This document shows positions 1 through 12,680 of a DNA stretch of 64,000 nt, piece after piece. The notes beneath the pieces are model-generated. The model was given only the letters and a program-made list of their open reading frames with translations, did not search any database and was not told the DNA's origin. The DNA is from Leptospira fainei serovar Hurstbridge str. BUT 6 (GTDB taxonomy: Bacteria > Spirochaetota > Leptospiria > Leptospirales > Leptospiraceae). Position numbers and translations under genes: made by a program. Position 1 is the first letter of the stretch, and each line of letters opens with the position of its first letter. The stretch is from NCBI RefSeq assembly GCF_000306235.2, contig NZ_AKWZ02000010.1, forward strand, positions 62,001 to 126,000, read 5' to 3'.

Positions 1-1229
1 ATTCCGGCTTCCCCGATCAAAGCTTCTCCCGAGTTGTTCGAAAAAGCGAACATAGTATCTCCGGCTTTATCTAGACCGGCTGGGTTATTAAACACTGCGG
101 TAGCAATTCTAGCTAACGGTTGTTTTATGCCGTTGGAATAAACCCCGGTAATCGTTCCTGAATTATCGATCGAGAAGGATTCCAGGTAACCCATCGTATA
201 TCCGTCTTGCTTTACGGCTTTCGTCGTAAAATCCGAGGAGAACTGGGTAATTCCATCCACCATGCCGGATTCGCCCAACGCTAAATCGAAACTTTGGACC
301 TGCGGGTTCCCGGGAAGACGAAACGATACTTTGGCGTTCAATTTTCCGGTATTCATCATATCCGCCCCGTCGGAGACATATACGATTTTTCCGTCAGGGG
401 TGAATCCGAATTCAAGTTCGGTACTACCGGGGAGTTGGGTGTTTTGTCCACCGGTTCCTGCTACGTCTACGGAAAGTTGAGTTGCATCCGTTAAGGATAC
501 GCGTCCTTTCCAAGTATTTTCCCTGACTTTGTAGAATTCCATTTTCAGTTCGCGCTGCTCTCCCTGATCATCGAACACTTTGATCGTGGTTACATGGCCG
601 CGTCTTTGTTTCGGATCGGGATCATTGATAAAAGCGGTAATTTCCTCGGGAGTTGCATCCGGAGGCACGGCAGGCACCGACGAGTTCAAGTTGGATCTGA
701 AATCTATCTTGGAAGTTGCTCTCGCAGGTTCTTTAGAATATACCGGAATAATAATATCTTCCACGGAACCGGAGGAATTGATGAACTTATTCCCCTTTTC
801 GTCCAGACGAGAATTCCATCCTTGAACTTTCAAACCGTTCGCGGGATTTACGTAGTATCCGTTTTTATCCAAGTTAAAAGCGCCCGCTCTCGTATAGAAC
901 TGCTTATCTCCGTCCTTCACGATGAAGAATCCTTCTCCGGAGATCGCCACGTCGGTATTCTTACCGGTCGTCTGTAAGGCGCCTTGCGTCATAATCTTAT
1001 CGATTGCCGCAATTAAAGCTCCGAGACCCACTTGTTGCGGGTTCACCCCTCCGATATTTTCCTTCGGTTCGGAGGCACCTCGCAATTCTTGGGATATCAT
1101 ATCCTGAAACGTTACCCGTTCCGTTTTGAAACCGTGGGTGTTCACGTTGGAAATGTTGTTTCCGATCACATCCATCCTGACTTGGTGGTTTTTTAGACCG
1201 GAAACTCCCGAATACAGAGATCTCATCAT
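1..1229 (-). CDS. flgE: Flagellar hook protein FlgE (3' end outside window)
   Basis: Subunit of the periplasmic flagellar hook that joins the motor to the filament. The 409 visible residues begin [28 protein letters not shown], the classic rod/hook N-terminal motif, followed by the [17 protein letters not shown] segment of the FlgE/F/G family and a hook-type central D2 region. The C-terminal FlgBC domain lies beyond the window edge, so the length cannot be judged. A GAGG stretch lies about 10 bases before the first of two adjacent ATGs (1229); the second ATG at 1226 is also possible. It is the last visible gene of a minus-strand operon after fliK-like and flgD, which is the usual order for hook assembly genes. 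FlgE rather than FlgG is favoured by that context and by the large insert; the call is firm. Confidence 0.95.
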   Translation of the reverse strand, partial: MMRSLYSGVSGLKNHQVRMDVIGNNISNVNTHGFKTERVTFQDMISQELRGASEPKENIGGVNPQQVGLGALIAAIDKIMTQGALQTTGKNTDVAISGEGFFIVKDGDKQFYTRAGAFNLDKNGYYVNPANGLKVQGWNSRLDEKGNKFINSSGSVEDIIIPVYSKEPARATSKIDFRSNLNSSVPAVPPDATPEEITAFINDPDPKQRRGHVTTIKVFDDQGEQRELKMEFYKVRENTWKGRVSLTDATQLSVDVAGTGGQNTQLPGSTELEFGFTPDGKIVYVSDGADMMNTGKLNAKVSFRLPGNPQVQSFDLALGESGMVDGITQFSSDFTTKAVKQDGYTMGYLESFSIDNSGTITGVYSNGIKQPLARIATAVFNNPAGLDKAGDTMFAFSNNSGEALIGEAG

Positions 1230-1256
1230 AGCGTTTGTACCTCGATACTTTCTATC

Positions 1257-1937
1257 TTATTCATAATTACGTTCATTTGGTTTACCGGGAAAGCTCCAAC
1301 CGGGAGCTCCCGAATTCCATTCTTCACCGGTCTCCTCTGCCGCTTGATTGGCGGAAGGAAGGTTTGATGTTGGAACTGCTGCAGTCGTTTGGTTTCCGTT
1401 TGAGGGAGAAGAGGGTACGCTTTTCGTGCTCGATTCGGCTTGATTCAAGACGCTCGGATCGGTAATAAGCGTAATCGCATCGATCTCGACGGTTCTTCCG
1501 TTCACTCGTACGAACGATTTTCCCTCTCCATCAAAAAAGAGAGCTCCGGCTAATCCGACTACGTTCTCTCCCGTTACGAAATCCGGCCCGGAGACGACTT
1601 TACCGACCAGCGAGAAGCTTTGACGATTGGTCATCTTCCCGATTCCTTGGGAAATATTATTCATCTGCTCCAACGAAGAGAATTGCGCCATCTGAGCGAT
1701 AAAGTCCTGATCCTTAACCGGATTTGTAGGGTCTTGCGATGATAATTGCGTGATCAATAATTTAAGAAAATCATCTTTTCCTAAAGCCTTTGCGGTGGAA
1801 CGAATCTCGATACCTTGGAGTCCGCTCTTTTCTTCCTTCTCCAATTTCTCGAAATGGTTCTTTAAATTGAAGCTTCTGTCTCCTTCGAGATAACGACTAC
1901 GCGAGGCTTCGCTGCTTACAGCGTTTGTATCCGGCAT
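1257..1937 (-). CDS. flgD: Flagellar hook assembly (cap) protein FlgD
   Basis: Scaffold protein that caps the growing hook and directs FlgE polymerisation. The 226-residue product has the FlgD N-terminal signature near residues 52-95: [40 protein letters not shown], here cited as a key region around DFLKLL and QDP. A middle region (about 105-160) follows, matching the short FlgD core, and then a Ser/Asn/Pro-rich low-complexity tail from about residue 165 in place of a full FLG_D fibronectin-like domain. It sits 10 bases after the fliK-like stop and 27 bases before flgE, so the three are almost certainly co-transcribed. Confidence 0.95.
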   Translation of the reverse strand: MPDTNAVSSEASRSRYLEGDRSFNLKNHFEKLEKEEKSGLQGIEIRSTAKALGKDDFLKLLITQLSSQDPTNPVKDQDFIAQMAQFSSLEQMNNISQGIGKMTNRQSFSLVGKVVSGPDFVTGENVVGLAGALFFDGEGKSFVRVNGRTVEIDAITLITDPSVLNQAESSTKSVPSSPSNGNQTTAAVPTSNLPSANQAAEETGEEWNSGAPGWSFPGKPNERNYE

Positions 1938-1947
1938 TATGGTTTCC

Positions 1948-3519
1948 TCAAACTAAGACGTTTAAACGTCTCTCCGTATTCTTGTCGGCGGTTTGCGGAA
2001 TTTCTGTAGAGTCAAGTTCGGAAAGCGACTCGGATTCTTGGTTCTTTTGCGCGGAGCCGAACGATAATCCTTCGGTTTCTCGATCGCGTGCGTCTCGAGA
2101 ATCTCCGTCAAAGAAAGAGAATAATCCCGACTCCTCCACTTCGACGAGTAGCGACTCCAGAATAAGGCCTTGATCTTTAAAATCCTTCTTCAACTGTTCC
2201 AGATCGCCGGTAAACATCCGTTTTACTTCTTCCGATTCGACGAATATGCGGCCTTGAACTCGATCGTCTTCCACGCTGATGCGCAACGAAACTCGACCGA
2301 GCTCCTGCGGATTCAATCTAAGAGTCGCTTCCGATTTCCCGTTCTCTACGATATGTAATTTTGCACTTTGCACGAGCCTCTGGAAATTTTCCCGAGCGAC
2401 TCCCCTATCCAAGGACGATGAATTCGTTGAACGGGCTTTGTCGGAAGAAGCGGATGCGCTCGCTGCTTCTTTTTCAATCATTCCCATTCCCGCTTTTAAT
2501 AAGGTGAACGTGGTTTCGTTTCCTTGGCGCGAGAAAGATTCCGAATTTTGCCTATCTCTCCCTGTAGAATCTCCTTTCGAGGATGAATCTTCGGATGCCG
2601 AAACTTTCATCGATGACGATTTTGAAATCTGAGATAGTGATTCCGATTTCTTTTCTCTGGTGATTTTTACGTTCTCGGAATCTAAGGTAGGATTTTCTTT
2701 ACCGACTTCTCGCAACGGTGAAAGCGATTTCTCTTCGTTGGCAGGTTTGGAGAATTTACGGGCCTCGTCCAAATTTCGGAGTCCATCTTCCAGACTCTCT
2801 TTTTCGGTCGGTCTTTGGACGCGAACTTCTTTTAAGTTCTTTTTTTCCTCGTTCTTCGGTGAACTTATAATATCCGTTTGTTCCTGTTTAGATTCTTTTA
2901 CGGGAGTCTCTTCTTTCGTTTGCGATTTAACCGCTTTACGGGCGATCTGAAGTTGTGCAGGAGATGCTTCTTCCTCTTTGTCAAAGGAAATCGGTTTTTT
3001 AGGCTCTAAGCTTTGTAAGAAAGCGGTCATCCGAAGGATAAACGGCTCCTCTTCCTGGGTATCCGATTCCCAGTCCAATTCGGAAACCTCTTCCTTTATC
3101 TTTTCCGATTTTTCCGGGTTTTTAATCGTCTTTGAAGGTTGTGTGTCTTTGGCTTGAATAGATTCGGAAAACGAATTTAGAATCGAATAAATTTCCGTGA
3201 ATTCTTTTTGCTCGTCGTTAAAGGAAGCTTCTTCGGGATCTTCGGACTCGACTTCCGAATCTCCTTTTTGTTCTTCGTCTATTTCATCAAAGAGACCTAG
3301 TTCCGAGGTCTTTATCGGAGATTCATTCGATTTAATTTCGCCTTCGGGTTTTTGGCCTTCTTCCAATGCCTGCTGAGAGCGCATTTGGATCGATTTCATT
3401 AAATCCATAAAATTAAGACCGGCATGGGGAGATTTTTCGGAAACTGTAGCGACGGACTTCGACTCCGAATTCGCTATTTTAACTTCTTCACGAGGAGATT
3501 GATCGGTTCGTATCTGCAT
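1948..3519 (-). CDS. fliK: FliK-like flagellar hook-length control protein
   Basis: Probable hook-length ruler, secreted during hook growth. About 400 residues of acidic, Ser/Glu/Lys-rich, low-complexity sequence precede a C-terminal Flg_hook domain; the motif [20 protein letters not shown] followed by [16 protein letters not shown] about 100 residues before the end is the conserved FliK core that switches export specificity. I chose the ATG at 3519 because AAGGGG sits just upstream of it; the open frame extends 35 codons further to 3624 but that part has no ribosome site or conservation I recognise. Disordered ruler regions are normal for FliK and diverge fast, so only the C-terminal domain and the flgD/flgE neighbours support the name. 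Confidence 0.88.
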   Translation of the reverse strand: MQIRTDQSPREEVKIANSESKSVATVSEKSPHAGLNFMDLMKSIQMRSQQALEEGQKPEGEIKSNESPIKTSELGLFDEIDEEQKGDSEVESEDPEEASFNDEQKEFTEIYSILNSFSESIQAKDTQPSKTIKNPEKSEKIKEEVSELDWESDTQEEEPFILRMTAFLQSLEPKKPISFDKEEEASPAQLQIARKAVKSQTKEETPVKESKQEQTDIISSPKNEEKKNLKEVRVQRPTEKESLEDGLRNLDEARKFSKPANEEKSLSPLREVGKENPTLDSENVKITREKKSESLSQISKSSSMKVSASEDSSSKGDSTGRDRQNSESFSRQGNETTFTLLKAGMGMIEKEAASASASSDKARSTNSSSLDRGVARENFQRLVQSAKLHIVENGKSEATLRLNPQELGRVSLRISVEDDRVQGRIFVESEEVKRMFTGDLEQLKKDFKDQGLILESLLVEVEESGLFSFFDGDSRDARDRETEGLSFGSAQKNQESESLSELDSTEIPQTADKNTERRLNVLV

Positions 3520-3718
3520 ACTTTGCCCCTTGCAGTATAAGGATCGAAATTTCGCCGAATTCCTTGATCTATTTATGGAATTATCTTCTTCCCTTTTACG
3601 ATTATGTCGGCTAACAAAGGGCAAACAATCTTCAATTTACGAAAAATCACTAAAGTTCTAATCGGAAGTTTTTGGAAAAGAATGGAATTCCCCATCGCGA
3701 AAGTGTTCCATAGCGGAC

Positions 3719-4171
3719 ATGACACGATTTATTTCAGCGATTTTTATCGGCTCTTGTCTTTCGATCTTTGCTCTTAGTTGCAGCGGTACCCGCCCGACAA
3801 ACATCGGAGTAAAGGACGGACGGCTCGCAGCTTGCCCGAATAGCCCGAATTGCGTTTCCAGCCAAATTCCGCCAACGGACGAAAAACATTCGATTGCTCC
3901 TTTAGTGTATCAAAGCAAACCTGAAGACGCGAAAAAGAAATTAGTAGAGGTTATTCGTTCTCTACCTAGAACGGAAATCGTAACCGAAAAGAACGACTAT
4001 GTTTATGCCGAATTTACTTCGTTTACCATGCGTTATGTGGACGATGTGGAATTCTTTTTTGCACCCGATCAAAAGACCGTTCATGTACGCTCCGCATCGC
4101 GACTCGGATATTCGGATATGGGCGTGAATCGAAAACGAATTGAAACGATTCGAGAGCTGTTCGCGAAATAG
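3719..4171 (+). CDS. DUF1499-domain lipoprotein
   Basis: A 150-residue predicted lipoprotein. The N-terminus is a hydrophobic signal ending in FALSC with Cys21 as the likely lipidated residue. The mature part matches DUF1499: CPNSPNCVSSQ near residues 39-49, then YVYAEFTSFTMRYVDDVEFFF and RSASRLGYSDMGVNRKRIE, which are the family's most conserved stretches. The function of DUF1499 proteins is unknown. It stands alone on the plus strand, divergent from the flagellar operon and convergent with carB. Confidence 0.85.
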   Translation: MTRFISAIFIGSCLSIFALSCSGTRPTNIGVKDGRLAACPNSPNCVSSQIPPTDEKHSIAPLVYQSKPEDAKKKLVEVIRSLPRTEIVTEKNDYVYAEFTSFTMRYVDDVEFFFAPDQKTVHVRSASRLGYSDMGVNRKRIETIRELFAK

Positions 4172-4218
4172 TTATTTATTATTCTATTAGAGAATTATAA
4201 ATAACTCTCCAATAGAAT
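4170..4218. terminator. AT-rich hairpin between convergent genes
   Basis: AGTTATTTAT (4170-4179) pairs perfectly with ATAAATAACT (4197-4206); inside it ATTCT (4181-4185) pairs with AGAAT (4191-4195), giving a 15-bp stem with one mismatch. The inner strand can alternatively pair with CTCCAATAGAAT (4207-4218), 11 of 12 matching. The hairpin starts at the stop codon of the DUF1499 gene and ends four bases from the carB stop, so it probably ends transcription from both sides. There is no clean T-run on either strand, which lowers confidence in intrinsic termination. Confidence 0.6.
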
Positions 4219-4221
4219 CTC

Positions 4222-7533
<3,312 letters not shown>

Positions 7534-7574
7534 ATTATTTTACAGATTTTTCGTTCTCACTTGTACTTCAAGCA

Positions 7575-9866
7575 TCAATTCGCGATAGGGAGGAAATAGT
7601 CCCCCGCTTTCTTCCACTTCCCGGAACCTACTAAAATTTTCTCTAATTCGCGCTTGAGATCCTCGCAGTAAATCGTCGAAATCCTTTTTTGGCTCCAGGG
7701 ATCCTCAATTCGGTCGTAACACTCGTAGTCCACGCCTTCCGGTCTCGGGATATAAATTAGTTTACGATGTTTATCTTGGATCATCCTATGTTTCGCGAAG
7801 GTGATCGTTTCCTTTGCATAAGGATCGGAAATCGTAACACTGTCGCCGTCTTCAGGATCGATGGAATGAAGTTCTAATATATTCGGATAGCGGATCCTAC
7901 TTTTTTGAAAGAAATGATCTCCACGATCCGAAAACCATATTCCGGTTTCGGAATAAATCTTGCGGGAATCCGACCAGTCTCCTCGAGCAGGCGCCTTTGA
8001 TAGATCCCGTCCCGGGTAAACAATTCCGGACGGTTGGCGGATTCCTGCGATAGACAATAAAGTCGGAAATACGTCCAGAGAACTTGTGACGCCTTGAAAT
8101 ATTCCTGTCTTAGTTTCCGTTTCGAAATATTTCGGGAATTTTAAGAGCAACGGAACTTTCGTAACTCCTTCCCCTCGCAAATGCTCTCCGTGACCGTGGC
8201 TATGTACGTCTTCGAATAGGGATTCGCCGTGATCACTCGTTAAGAGAATTAAGGTATTATCATACAAATTTTTTTGCTTCAATTCATGAAGTATTTTTCC
8301 GACTGCGTCGTCAAAGGCCCTAAGCGAGGCTCGATAAATCGCGCGAATTTGTTCCTGTTCCTCTGGTCCCGGTTTTTTAGAATCGCTCGGATCCACGAAT
8401 CGGAAATATTTGGACGGTCCGTAATAATTTGCGCTTCCTTCTTCCTTATAAAAAGGATAAGGAGGACTGTATGGAAAATGAGTAACGGAAGAAAAATATA
8501 CCGCGAAAAAAGGTGATTTTCTTTCCTTAAAGACGCGAAATAAATCCGGCAAGATTCTATCATCGTCGCCTAATGTAGGTAAGGATCTCACCGAGGATAA
8601 ATACTCTCCTCCGCCGAAGAACGCACCTGTCAGGATAGGAAGCAAATAAACCTGGGATTCAAGTGTCCTTTCCTGAGTAAGAGTTCCCGCATTGAAGTTA
8701 GGTGCGTAAATTTCTTCAAAACCCCAATTTGCGCGCGGAAAAATATCACCTGCGAAAGAAGAGACTACTGCGGTCCTATATCCTTTTTCACGGGCGAAAA
8801 TACTTCCAAGAGTAGGGATCTTGACTCCGAGGGAAGATCTGTCCTTCTTATCGGGAAACATATCCTGTATACCGTGATCGAAGGAATAGCGGCCGCTAAG
8901 TAAATCAGCCCATGCAGGGAATGTTCTAGGAATAGTCGTATGGTGATCGATGAAAATTCTCGAATCTTTCGCTAATGCATCTATATTAGGTGTGAACCCC
9001 TCCCTCCCGGAAGCGTAACCTAATTGATCTTGGCGAATGCTATCGGCAGCAAGTATGAGAATATTCATATTAGGAAATTTTGTTATAGCCGAAGATACGC
9101 CCGTCTCCGCCGAAGATTTGTTCGCAAATTGCGGAGAAATTTTAACACAATATCCTAAGAAAAATCCGATCGCCAAAATGGAGGATAATAGGAATTCATA
9201 TCTTCTCTTCTTGAATGACGGAGCCCAAGAATACGCCAAACTAGAAGCCAATACTCCGACGGCGGACCCAATCGAATGGAATCCGTAAAAGAAAAGTAAG
9301 AACAAAAGGAAACGAATCGCGGACTGTACTTTATTCTTTTCTAATAAATATTGAATCTTCCTGCCCATCTGTGTTAGAATCAAAACCGTCAATAAACTCA
9401 AGGGAAGCCAAGGAGGTATATGATCCGTAAGAAAATATAAAAACCCGAGCGCCCATGATTGGCGATAATAAAAGAATTCTCCGTAAACTTGAGGGTATTT
9501 CGAAACGGAGGCGCAAAACAATAAAAACAGACCTACCGCCAAAAATGAATACTGATATTCGGCACGGATCTTCTTTCCGTCAGAGTATCTGTCCCATTCG
9601 GGCCCAAGGAGTAATATGGAAAACGCGGAAAAAAAAGCGTATGATACGAATAAAACGCCACTCAGATCCTTCAAGATCAAAGGGATCAATCCGTAAATCA
9701 GAGATCGAAATTCGCTGATATCCACACCCATTACATGAAAAGAAGTGTTGACCGCGGCAAAAAAGACGGAAAGAGAAGCTACAAAAAGAAAAGCATGAAG
9801 CCAGGGATTCCCGGACTTAAATTGGTACTTTATAAATTTTTTAAATTTAAACCAGAACGCGGACAT
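7575..9866 (-). CDS. Membrane-bound sulfatase-fold (alkaline phosphatase superfamily) protein
   Basis: A 763-residue protein with about five to seven hydrophobic segments in residues 22-240 and an extracytoplasmic PF00884-type domain from about 266. ILAADSIRQD (Asp275) is the first metal site and TSDHGESLFEDVHSHGHGEH the second. The nucleophile region reads TTIPRTFPAW (Thr310/Thr311), so the Cys/Ser formylglycine motif of true sulfatases is absent. Threonine nucleophiles are known in lipoteichoic acid synthases and phosphoethanolamine transferases of the same fold, so transfer or cleavage of a phospho-group on envelope lipids or glycans is a reasonable inference; the substrate is unknown. Its start overlaps the end of rsmD by 20 bases. 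Confidence 0.82.
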   Translation of the reverse strand: MSAFWFKFKKFIKYQFKSGNPWLHAFLFVASLSVFFAAVNTSFHVMGVDISEFRSLIYGLIPLILKDLSGVLFVSYAFFSAFSILLLGPEWDRYSDGKKIRAEYQYSFLAVGLFLLFCASVSKYPQVYGEFFYYRQSWALGFLYFLTDHIPPWLPLSLLTVLILTQMGRKIQYLLEKNKVQSAIRFLLFLLFFYGFHSIGSAVGVLASSLAYSWAPSFKKRRYEFLLSSILAIGFFLGYCVKISPQFANKSSAETGVSSAITKFPNMNILILAADSIRQDQLGYASGREGFTPNIDALAKDSRIFIDHHTTIPRTFPAWADLLSGRYSFDHGIQDMFPDKKDRSSLGVKIPTLGSIFAREKGYRTAVVSSFAGDIFPRANWGFEEIYAPNFNAGTLTQERTLESQVYLLPILTGAFFGGGEYLSSVRSLPTLGDDDRILPDLFRVFKERKSPFFAVYFSSVTHFPYSPPYPFYKEEGSANYYGPSKYFRFVDPSDSKKPGPEEQEQIRAIYRASLRAFDDAVGKILHELKQKNLYDNTLILLTSDHGESLFEDVHSHGHGEHLRGEGVTKVPLLLKFPKYFETETKTGIFQGVTSSLDVFPTLLSIAGIRQPSGIVYPGRDLSKAPARGDWSDSRKIYSETGIWFSDRGDHFFQKSRIRYPNILELHSIDPEDGDSVTISDPYAKETITFAKHRMIQDKHRKLIYIPRPEGVDYECYDRIEDPWSQKRISTIYCEDLKRELEKILVGSGKWKKAGDYFLPIAN

Positions 9867-10431
9867 TCAGCACGTTCCTACCGAAGGGTCGAGGTTCAAA
9901 ACCGTCCCAGTTTAAAGCTGTCGGAGATTGAATGGCGATTACGGCAACGCCGGATTCTTCCGCCACAATATCCTCAACCATCGCCTTGATTTTCGCTTCC
10001 TTCTTTTCCCAGAAAGAATACGGAGGATCGATAAAATACACCTTATGCGTTTGAGTCAGATCAAAATCCTTATGAAATCGAAACGCGTCCTTACGCAAGA
10101 CGAGATGTTCCCTATCGAGCCGACTAAGAACTCCCTTTAAACTATCGTATCGATCCCACGCTAATTCCAAAAAAACCGCTTTTGCAAAACCGCGACTTAA
10201 CGCTTCGATTCCGATTTGCCCGGAGCCCGCAAAAAGATCCAAGAAGGCAGCGTCGCTCAGATTCAATCGCCCTTGGAGTTGCAAAGATTCCAATATGTCA
10301 AAGAGTGATTTCTTGAAAATAGCTGGTGTAAAATTGCTTTTCCCCTCCGGAGAAACGGGGGATGGAATCACTCTCCCTTTCAAATCGCCGGTCTGAATCC
10401 GGAGGCCCTTTCCTTTTTTTGCAGGTTTCAT
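9847..10431 (-). CDS. rsmD: 16S rRNA (guanine966-N2)-methyltransferase RsmD
   Basis: SAM-dependent methyltransferase acting on 16S rRNA in the assembling small subunit. The 194-residue protein has the RsmD opening LRIQTGDLKGRVIPSP, a motif I of FLDLFAGSGQIGIEALSRG (near residue 64) and the catalytic DPPY (YFIDPPYSFWEKKE) typical of N2-guanine methylases. Length fits the family. The ATG overlaps the stop of the upstream gene by the ATGA type of junction (10428-10431) and its own end overlaps the next gene, so translation is likely coupled along this operon. Confidence 0.92.
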   Translation of the reverse strand: MKPAKKGKGLRIQTGDLKGRVIPSPVSPEGKSNFTPAIFKKSLFDILESLQLQGRLNLSDAAFLDLFAGSGQIGIEALSRGFAKAVFLELAWDRYDSLKGVLSRLDREHLVLRKDAFRFHKDFDLTQTHKVYFIDPPYSFWEKKEAKIKAMVEDIVAEESGVAVIAIQSPTALNWDGFEPRPFGRNVLNVRVLV

Positions 10432-10976
10432 TTTTCTTCCTTTGTCTTTTCGAGGCTGAATTCAAGAATTCGAATTCGTTTACCCAACTTGGAGTCCTTC
10501 GCGATTCCTTTTGCCTTTTCCAAAACGGAATCGGCAGACTGATAATCCTTGGAAGAATAAAGAATGCAAGCGTATGTGTAAATCCCTTCCTTATATCGAA
10601 CGGAGGATTCCCCCTTTTCTAAGAAAATTTTACCCCAGCGAATACCGGATTCGTAGGCTTCCAATACCAGGGCACGCTCCAGAAAGAGATATACCGCGTT
10701 ATAGAAAACACCGGGATGGTTTTTGTGTCGAGAGTAGATGCTCGTGAGAGTCTTGTCGATTTCCTCGATGTTCGGCTCCGAGGCGACGTATAAAAGGAGA
10801 ATTTTATAGTCTACTTCTCCCTGTCTCAAAAGCGGACGGGAGACACGGACCAAAACGTCATAGTTTCCTTTTTTATAATATTCGTATACTTGATCGAAAT
10901 CGACCGCGAACGCCGGAAACGTGAACAGACAAAAAAGTAGATAAATAAATAACGGCCCGGTTCCGCTGCGATTCAT
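10428..10976 (-). CDS. Exported TPR-like hypothetical protein
   Basis: A 182-residue protein of unknown function. I start it at the ATG at 10976 because this gives a clean signal peptide (LFIYLLFCLFTFPAFA, cleavage about residue 25); the frame stays open to 11090 but the extra 38 codons overlap the preceding gene. The mature part is alpha-helical with TPR-like spacing (VYEYYKKGNYDVLVRVSRPLL; YACILYSSKDYQSADSVLEKAKG), suggesting a periplasmic scaffold. It is translationally coupled to rsmD by an ATGA overlap. Confidence 0.72.
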   Translation of the reverse strand: MNRSGTGPLFIYLLFCLFTFPAFAVDFDQVYEYYKKGNYDVLVRVSRPLLRQGEVDYKILLLYVASEPNIEEIDKTLTSIYSRHKNHPGVFYNAVYLFLERALVLEAYESGIRWGKIFLEKGESSVRYKEGIYTYACILYSSKDYQSADSVLEKAKGIAKDSKLGKRIRILEFSLEKTKEEK

Positions 10977-11002
10977 TTTAGACCGCGGCGGAACGGAAAG
11001 AT

Positions 11003-11194
11003 TCAAAGTTCTATTACGTTCGAGGAGCCGCACATCGCGCAGATATAACTTTCCGGAGTATCGATGGCACTCTCGGGATCGCTCTCCCAACGGTGGTCGC
11101 AGTCCTCGCAGACATAGGTTACGGCCTCATCGTCGAGGAAGTCTTCCTCCCCGTCCGTGTCATAATCCTCGTCAAATTCGTAGTCATAGGGCAT
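11003..11194 (-). CDS. Small acidic zinc-ribbon protein
   Basis: A 63-residue protein: the first 25 residues are almost all Asp, Glu and Tyr, then Cys29-x2-Cys32 and Cys52-x2-Cys55 form a one-knuckle-pair zinc ribbon (YVCEDCDHRW ... YICAMCGSSNV). The layout resembles small zinc-ribbon proteins that bind nucleic acid or basic proteins, but no specific role can be named. It is the first gene of the minus-strand run that leads to rsmD and carB, 26 bases ahead of the TPR-like gene, and diverges from the gene at 11300. Confidence 0.75.
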   Translation of the reverse strand: MPYDYEFDEDYDTDGEEDFLDDEAVTYVCEDCDHRWESDPESAIDTPESYICAMCGSSNVIEL

Positions 11195-11299
11195 ATTTAC
11201 ACGGAAACCAAGGGGGGTCAGGGAGTCAAGCGAGACTAATAATCAACGACCCAAAAAATACGTGAAAGGTCCGGGCTTCCGGGAGAAGTTGCCCGAAGG

Positions 11300-12292
11300 A
11301 TGCTATATCAACCCCGTCATAGAAGTTACAAGAAAAAAGCAAATTATAAGCCTTTGGTATTCTTCTTGCTTATACTTGCACTCGCAGGGACAGCTTTCTT
11401 TTTTCGTCAAGATATTCGAAATTTGTTCGCCGGCGATCGCAGACTGCTACTCGAAAAGGAAAGAAAGATTCTGCAAGATGGAATCTTAAAAGCCGAACCG
11501 AAAGAAAATGAAATCAAAGAGTTTCGTTCTTTATCGAAAGATTTTGCTTCGACCAACCCGAAAGACGGAATCTCTTATCATTATCTGGCCCTTTCCGGAT
11601 ATTATGAATTTTTACTATTAGGATTTCGTTTCGATTCGGGAACGCTCTCCAAAATAGCTTATACCGGATTCGATCAATTTCTTTCCGAAGACGCTTCCTA
11701 TCTTCCGCTTGTTGAGGATTCTTACCGTAATGCGCTCCGGGCTCAAGCGATCGATACTGAATTCAAGGAATCCACGGATAATCGCTACTTGATCGCATTC
11801 GGGGAAGCGGTTCGACAAAAACTAAGCCGCGCCGCCTTGAATAAATTATTAGTTTCCATCGATCCGACAAAGCTTAGCCCGGAATTACGCATCGGATATG
11901 CTTGGACTTGTCTCTTGGGAAGCTCGCTTTCGGGGAACACCGAATTTTTACGAACAACCCTCACGCAACCGGAGGTTTCCGGTCCGTTACTTCTTTCCGC
12001 AAGAGAAGCTGACTTTCTGACCGCACTTTCCGAATTCAGAGCCGGTCAATACGTTTCTTCCTTGGCCTTATTACGCAAAGTAAGAAATGCAAACGAAGAT
12101 TTTTTAACCGGGAGCTCCAAAATTTTGGAAGCTAGAATTTTCTATTACCAGAATCTTCCGCCGAAAGCGTTGGCCTTACTCGAAGAATATTATCCGACTG
12201 CCGGAGATCGTAAAGAGGAAGTTCTGAATTTAGCGAAGGAAATTTTAGGAAAGAACCCGACGCTAAAGACAAACCTTCCGATCGAGGAATAA
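11300..12292 (+). CDS. Membrane-anchored hypothetical protein with helical repeats
   Basis: 330 residues, function not recognised. A basic N-terminus (MLYQPRHRSYKKKANYK) is followed by one transmembrane segment (residues about 19-36), so the rest should be periplasmic. The remainder is helical and TPR-like (EFRAGQYVSSLALLRKVRNANEDFL; KILEARIFYYQNLPPKALALLEEYYP). It is one base away from the next, lipoprotein, gene, so both probably belong to one envelope operon. Confidence 0.75.
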   Translation: MLYQPRHRSYKKKANYKPLVFFLLILALAGTAFFFRQDIRNLFAGDRRLLLEKERKILQDGILKAEPKENEIKEFRSLSKDFASTNPKDGISYHYLALSGYYEFLLLGFRFDSGTLSKIAYTGFDQFLSEDASYLPLVEDSYRNALRAQAIDTEFKESTDNRYLIAFGEAVRQKLSRAALNKLLVSIDPTKLSPELRIGYAWTCLLGSSLSGNTEFLRTTLTQPEVSGPLLLSAREADFLTALSEFRAGQYVSSLALLRKVRNANEDFLTGSSKILEARIFYYQNLPPKALALLEEYYPTAGDRKEEVLNLAKEILGKNPTLKTNLPIEE

Positions 12293-12293
12293 T

Positions 12294-12665
12294 ATGAGAT
12301 TTTCCCTTATCGTTTTACTTTCTATCTTCGCGTTTTCTTGCGGAGTAAAACCGGTTCCTCCTCCCACAGGGACATTTTGCGATCCGCTAAAGAAAGAAAG
12401 GGAATGCATAATGTTGGATTTCAGAAACGGAAAAACCGTTTTCGAAGAGAAGGAATATTCCCTCAAATCCTCCAGCATTCTCAACTATTCTTTTACGGCA
12501 GGAGACATCGTTTACGAAATCGAAGTTTTAAACGAGAATCGAGTGAAAATAGTCGGAACGGACGGATCTCAAAAATTATTCCTTCGTTTAAAAGAGAAGG
12601 GAGAACGCAAACGGGAGTGGGCCAGGCTCTGGCAAGTGATCAAGGAAGGGTTAGGTCTAAAATAA
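12294..12665 (+). CDS. Small hypothetical lipoprotein
   Basis: 123 residues beginning with a short signal and lipobox (LLSIFAFSC, Cys16). The mature part is proline-rich for ten residues and then predicted beta strands with no family I recognise. Starts one base after the stop of the membrane-anchored protein gene upstream, implying coupled translation. It converges with the TonB-like gene, whose stop is 15 bases away. Confidence 0.72.
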   Translation: MRFSLIVLLSIFAFSCGVKPVPPPTGTFCDPLKKERECIMLDFRNGKTVFEEKEYSLKSSSILNYSFTAGDIVYEIEVLNENRVKIVGTDGSQKLFLRLKEKGERKREWARLWQVIKEGLGLK

Positions 12666-12680
12666 ACGAAGGAATAATTC

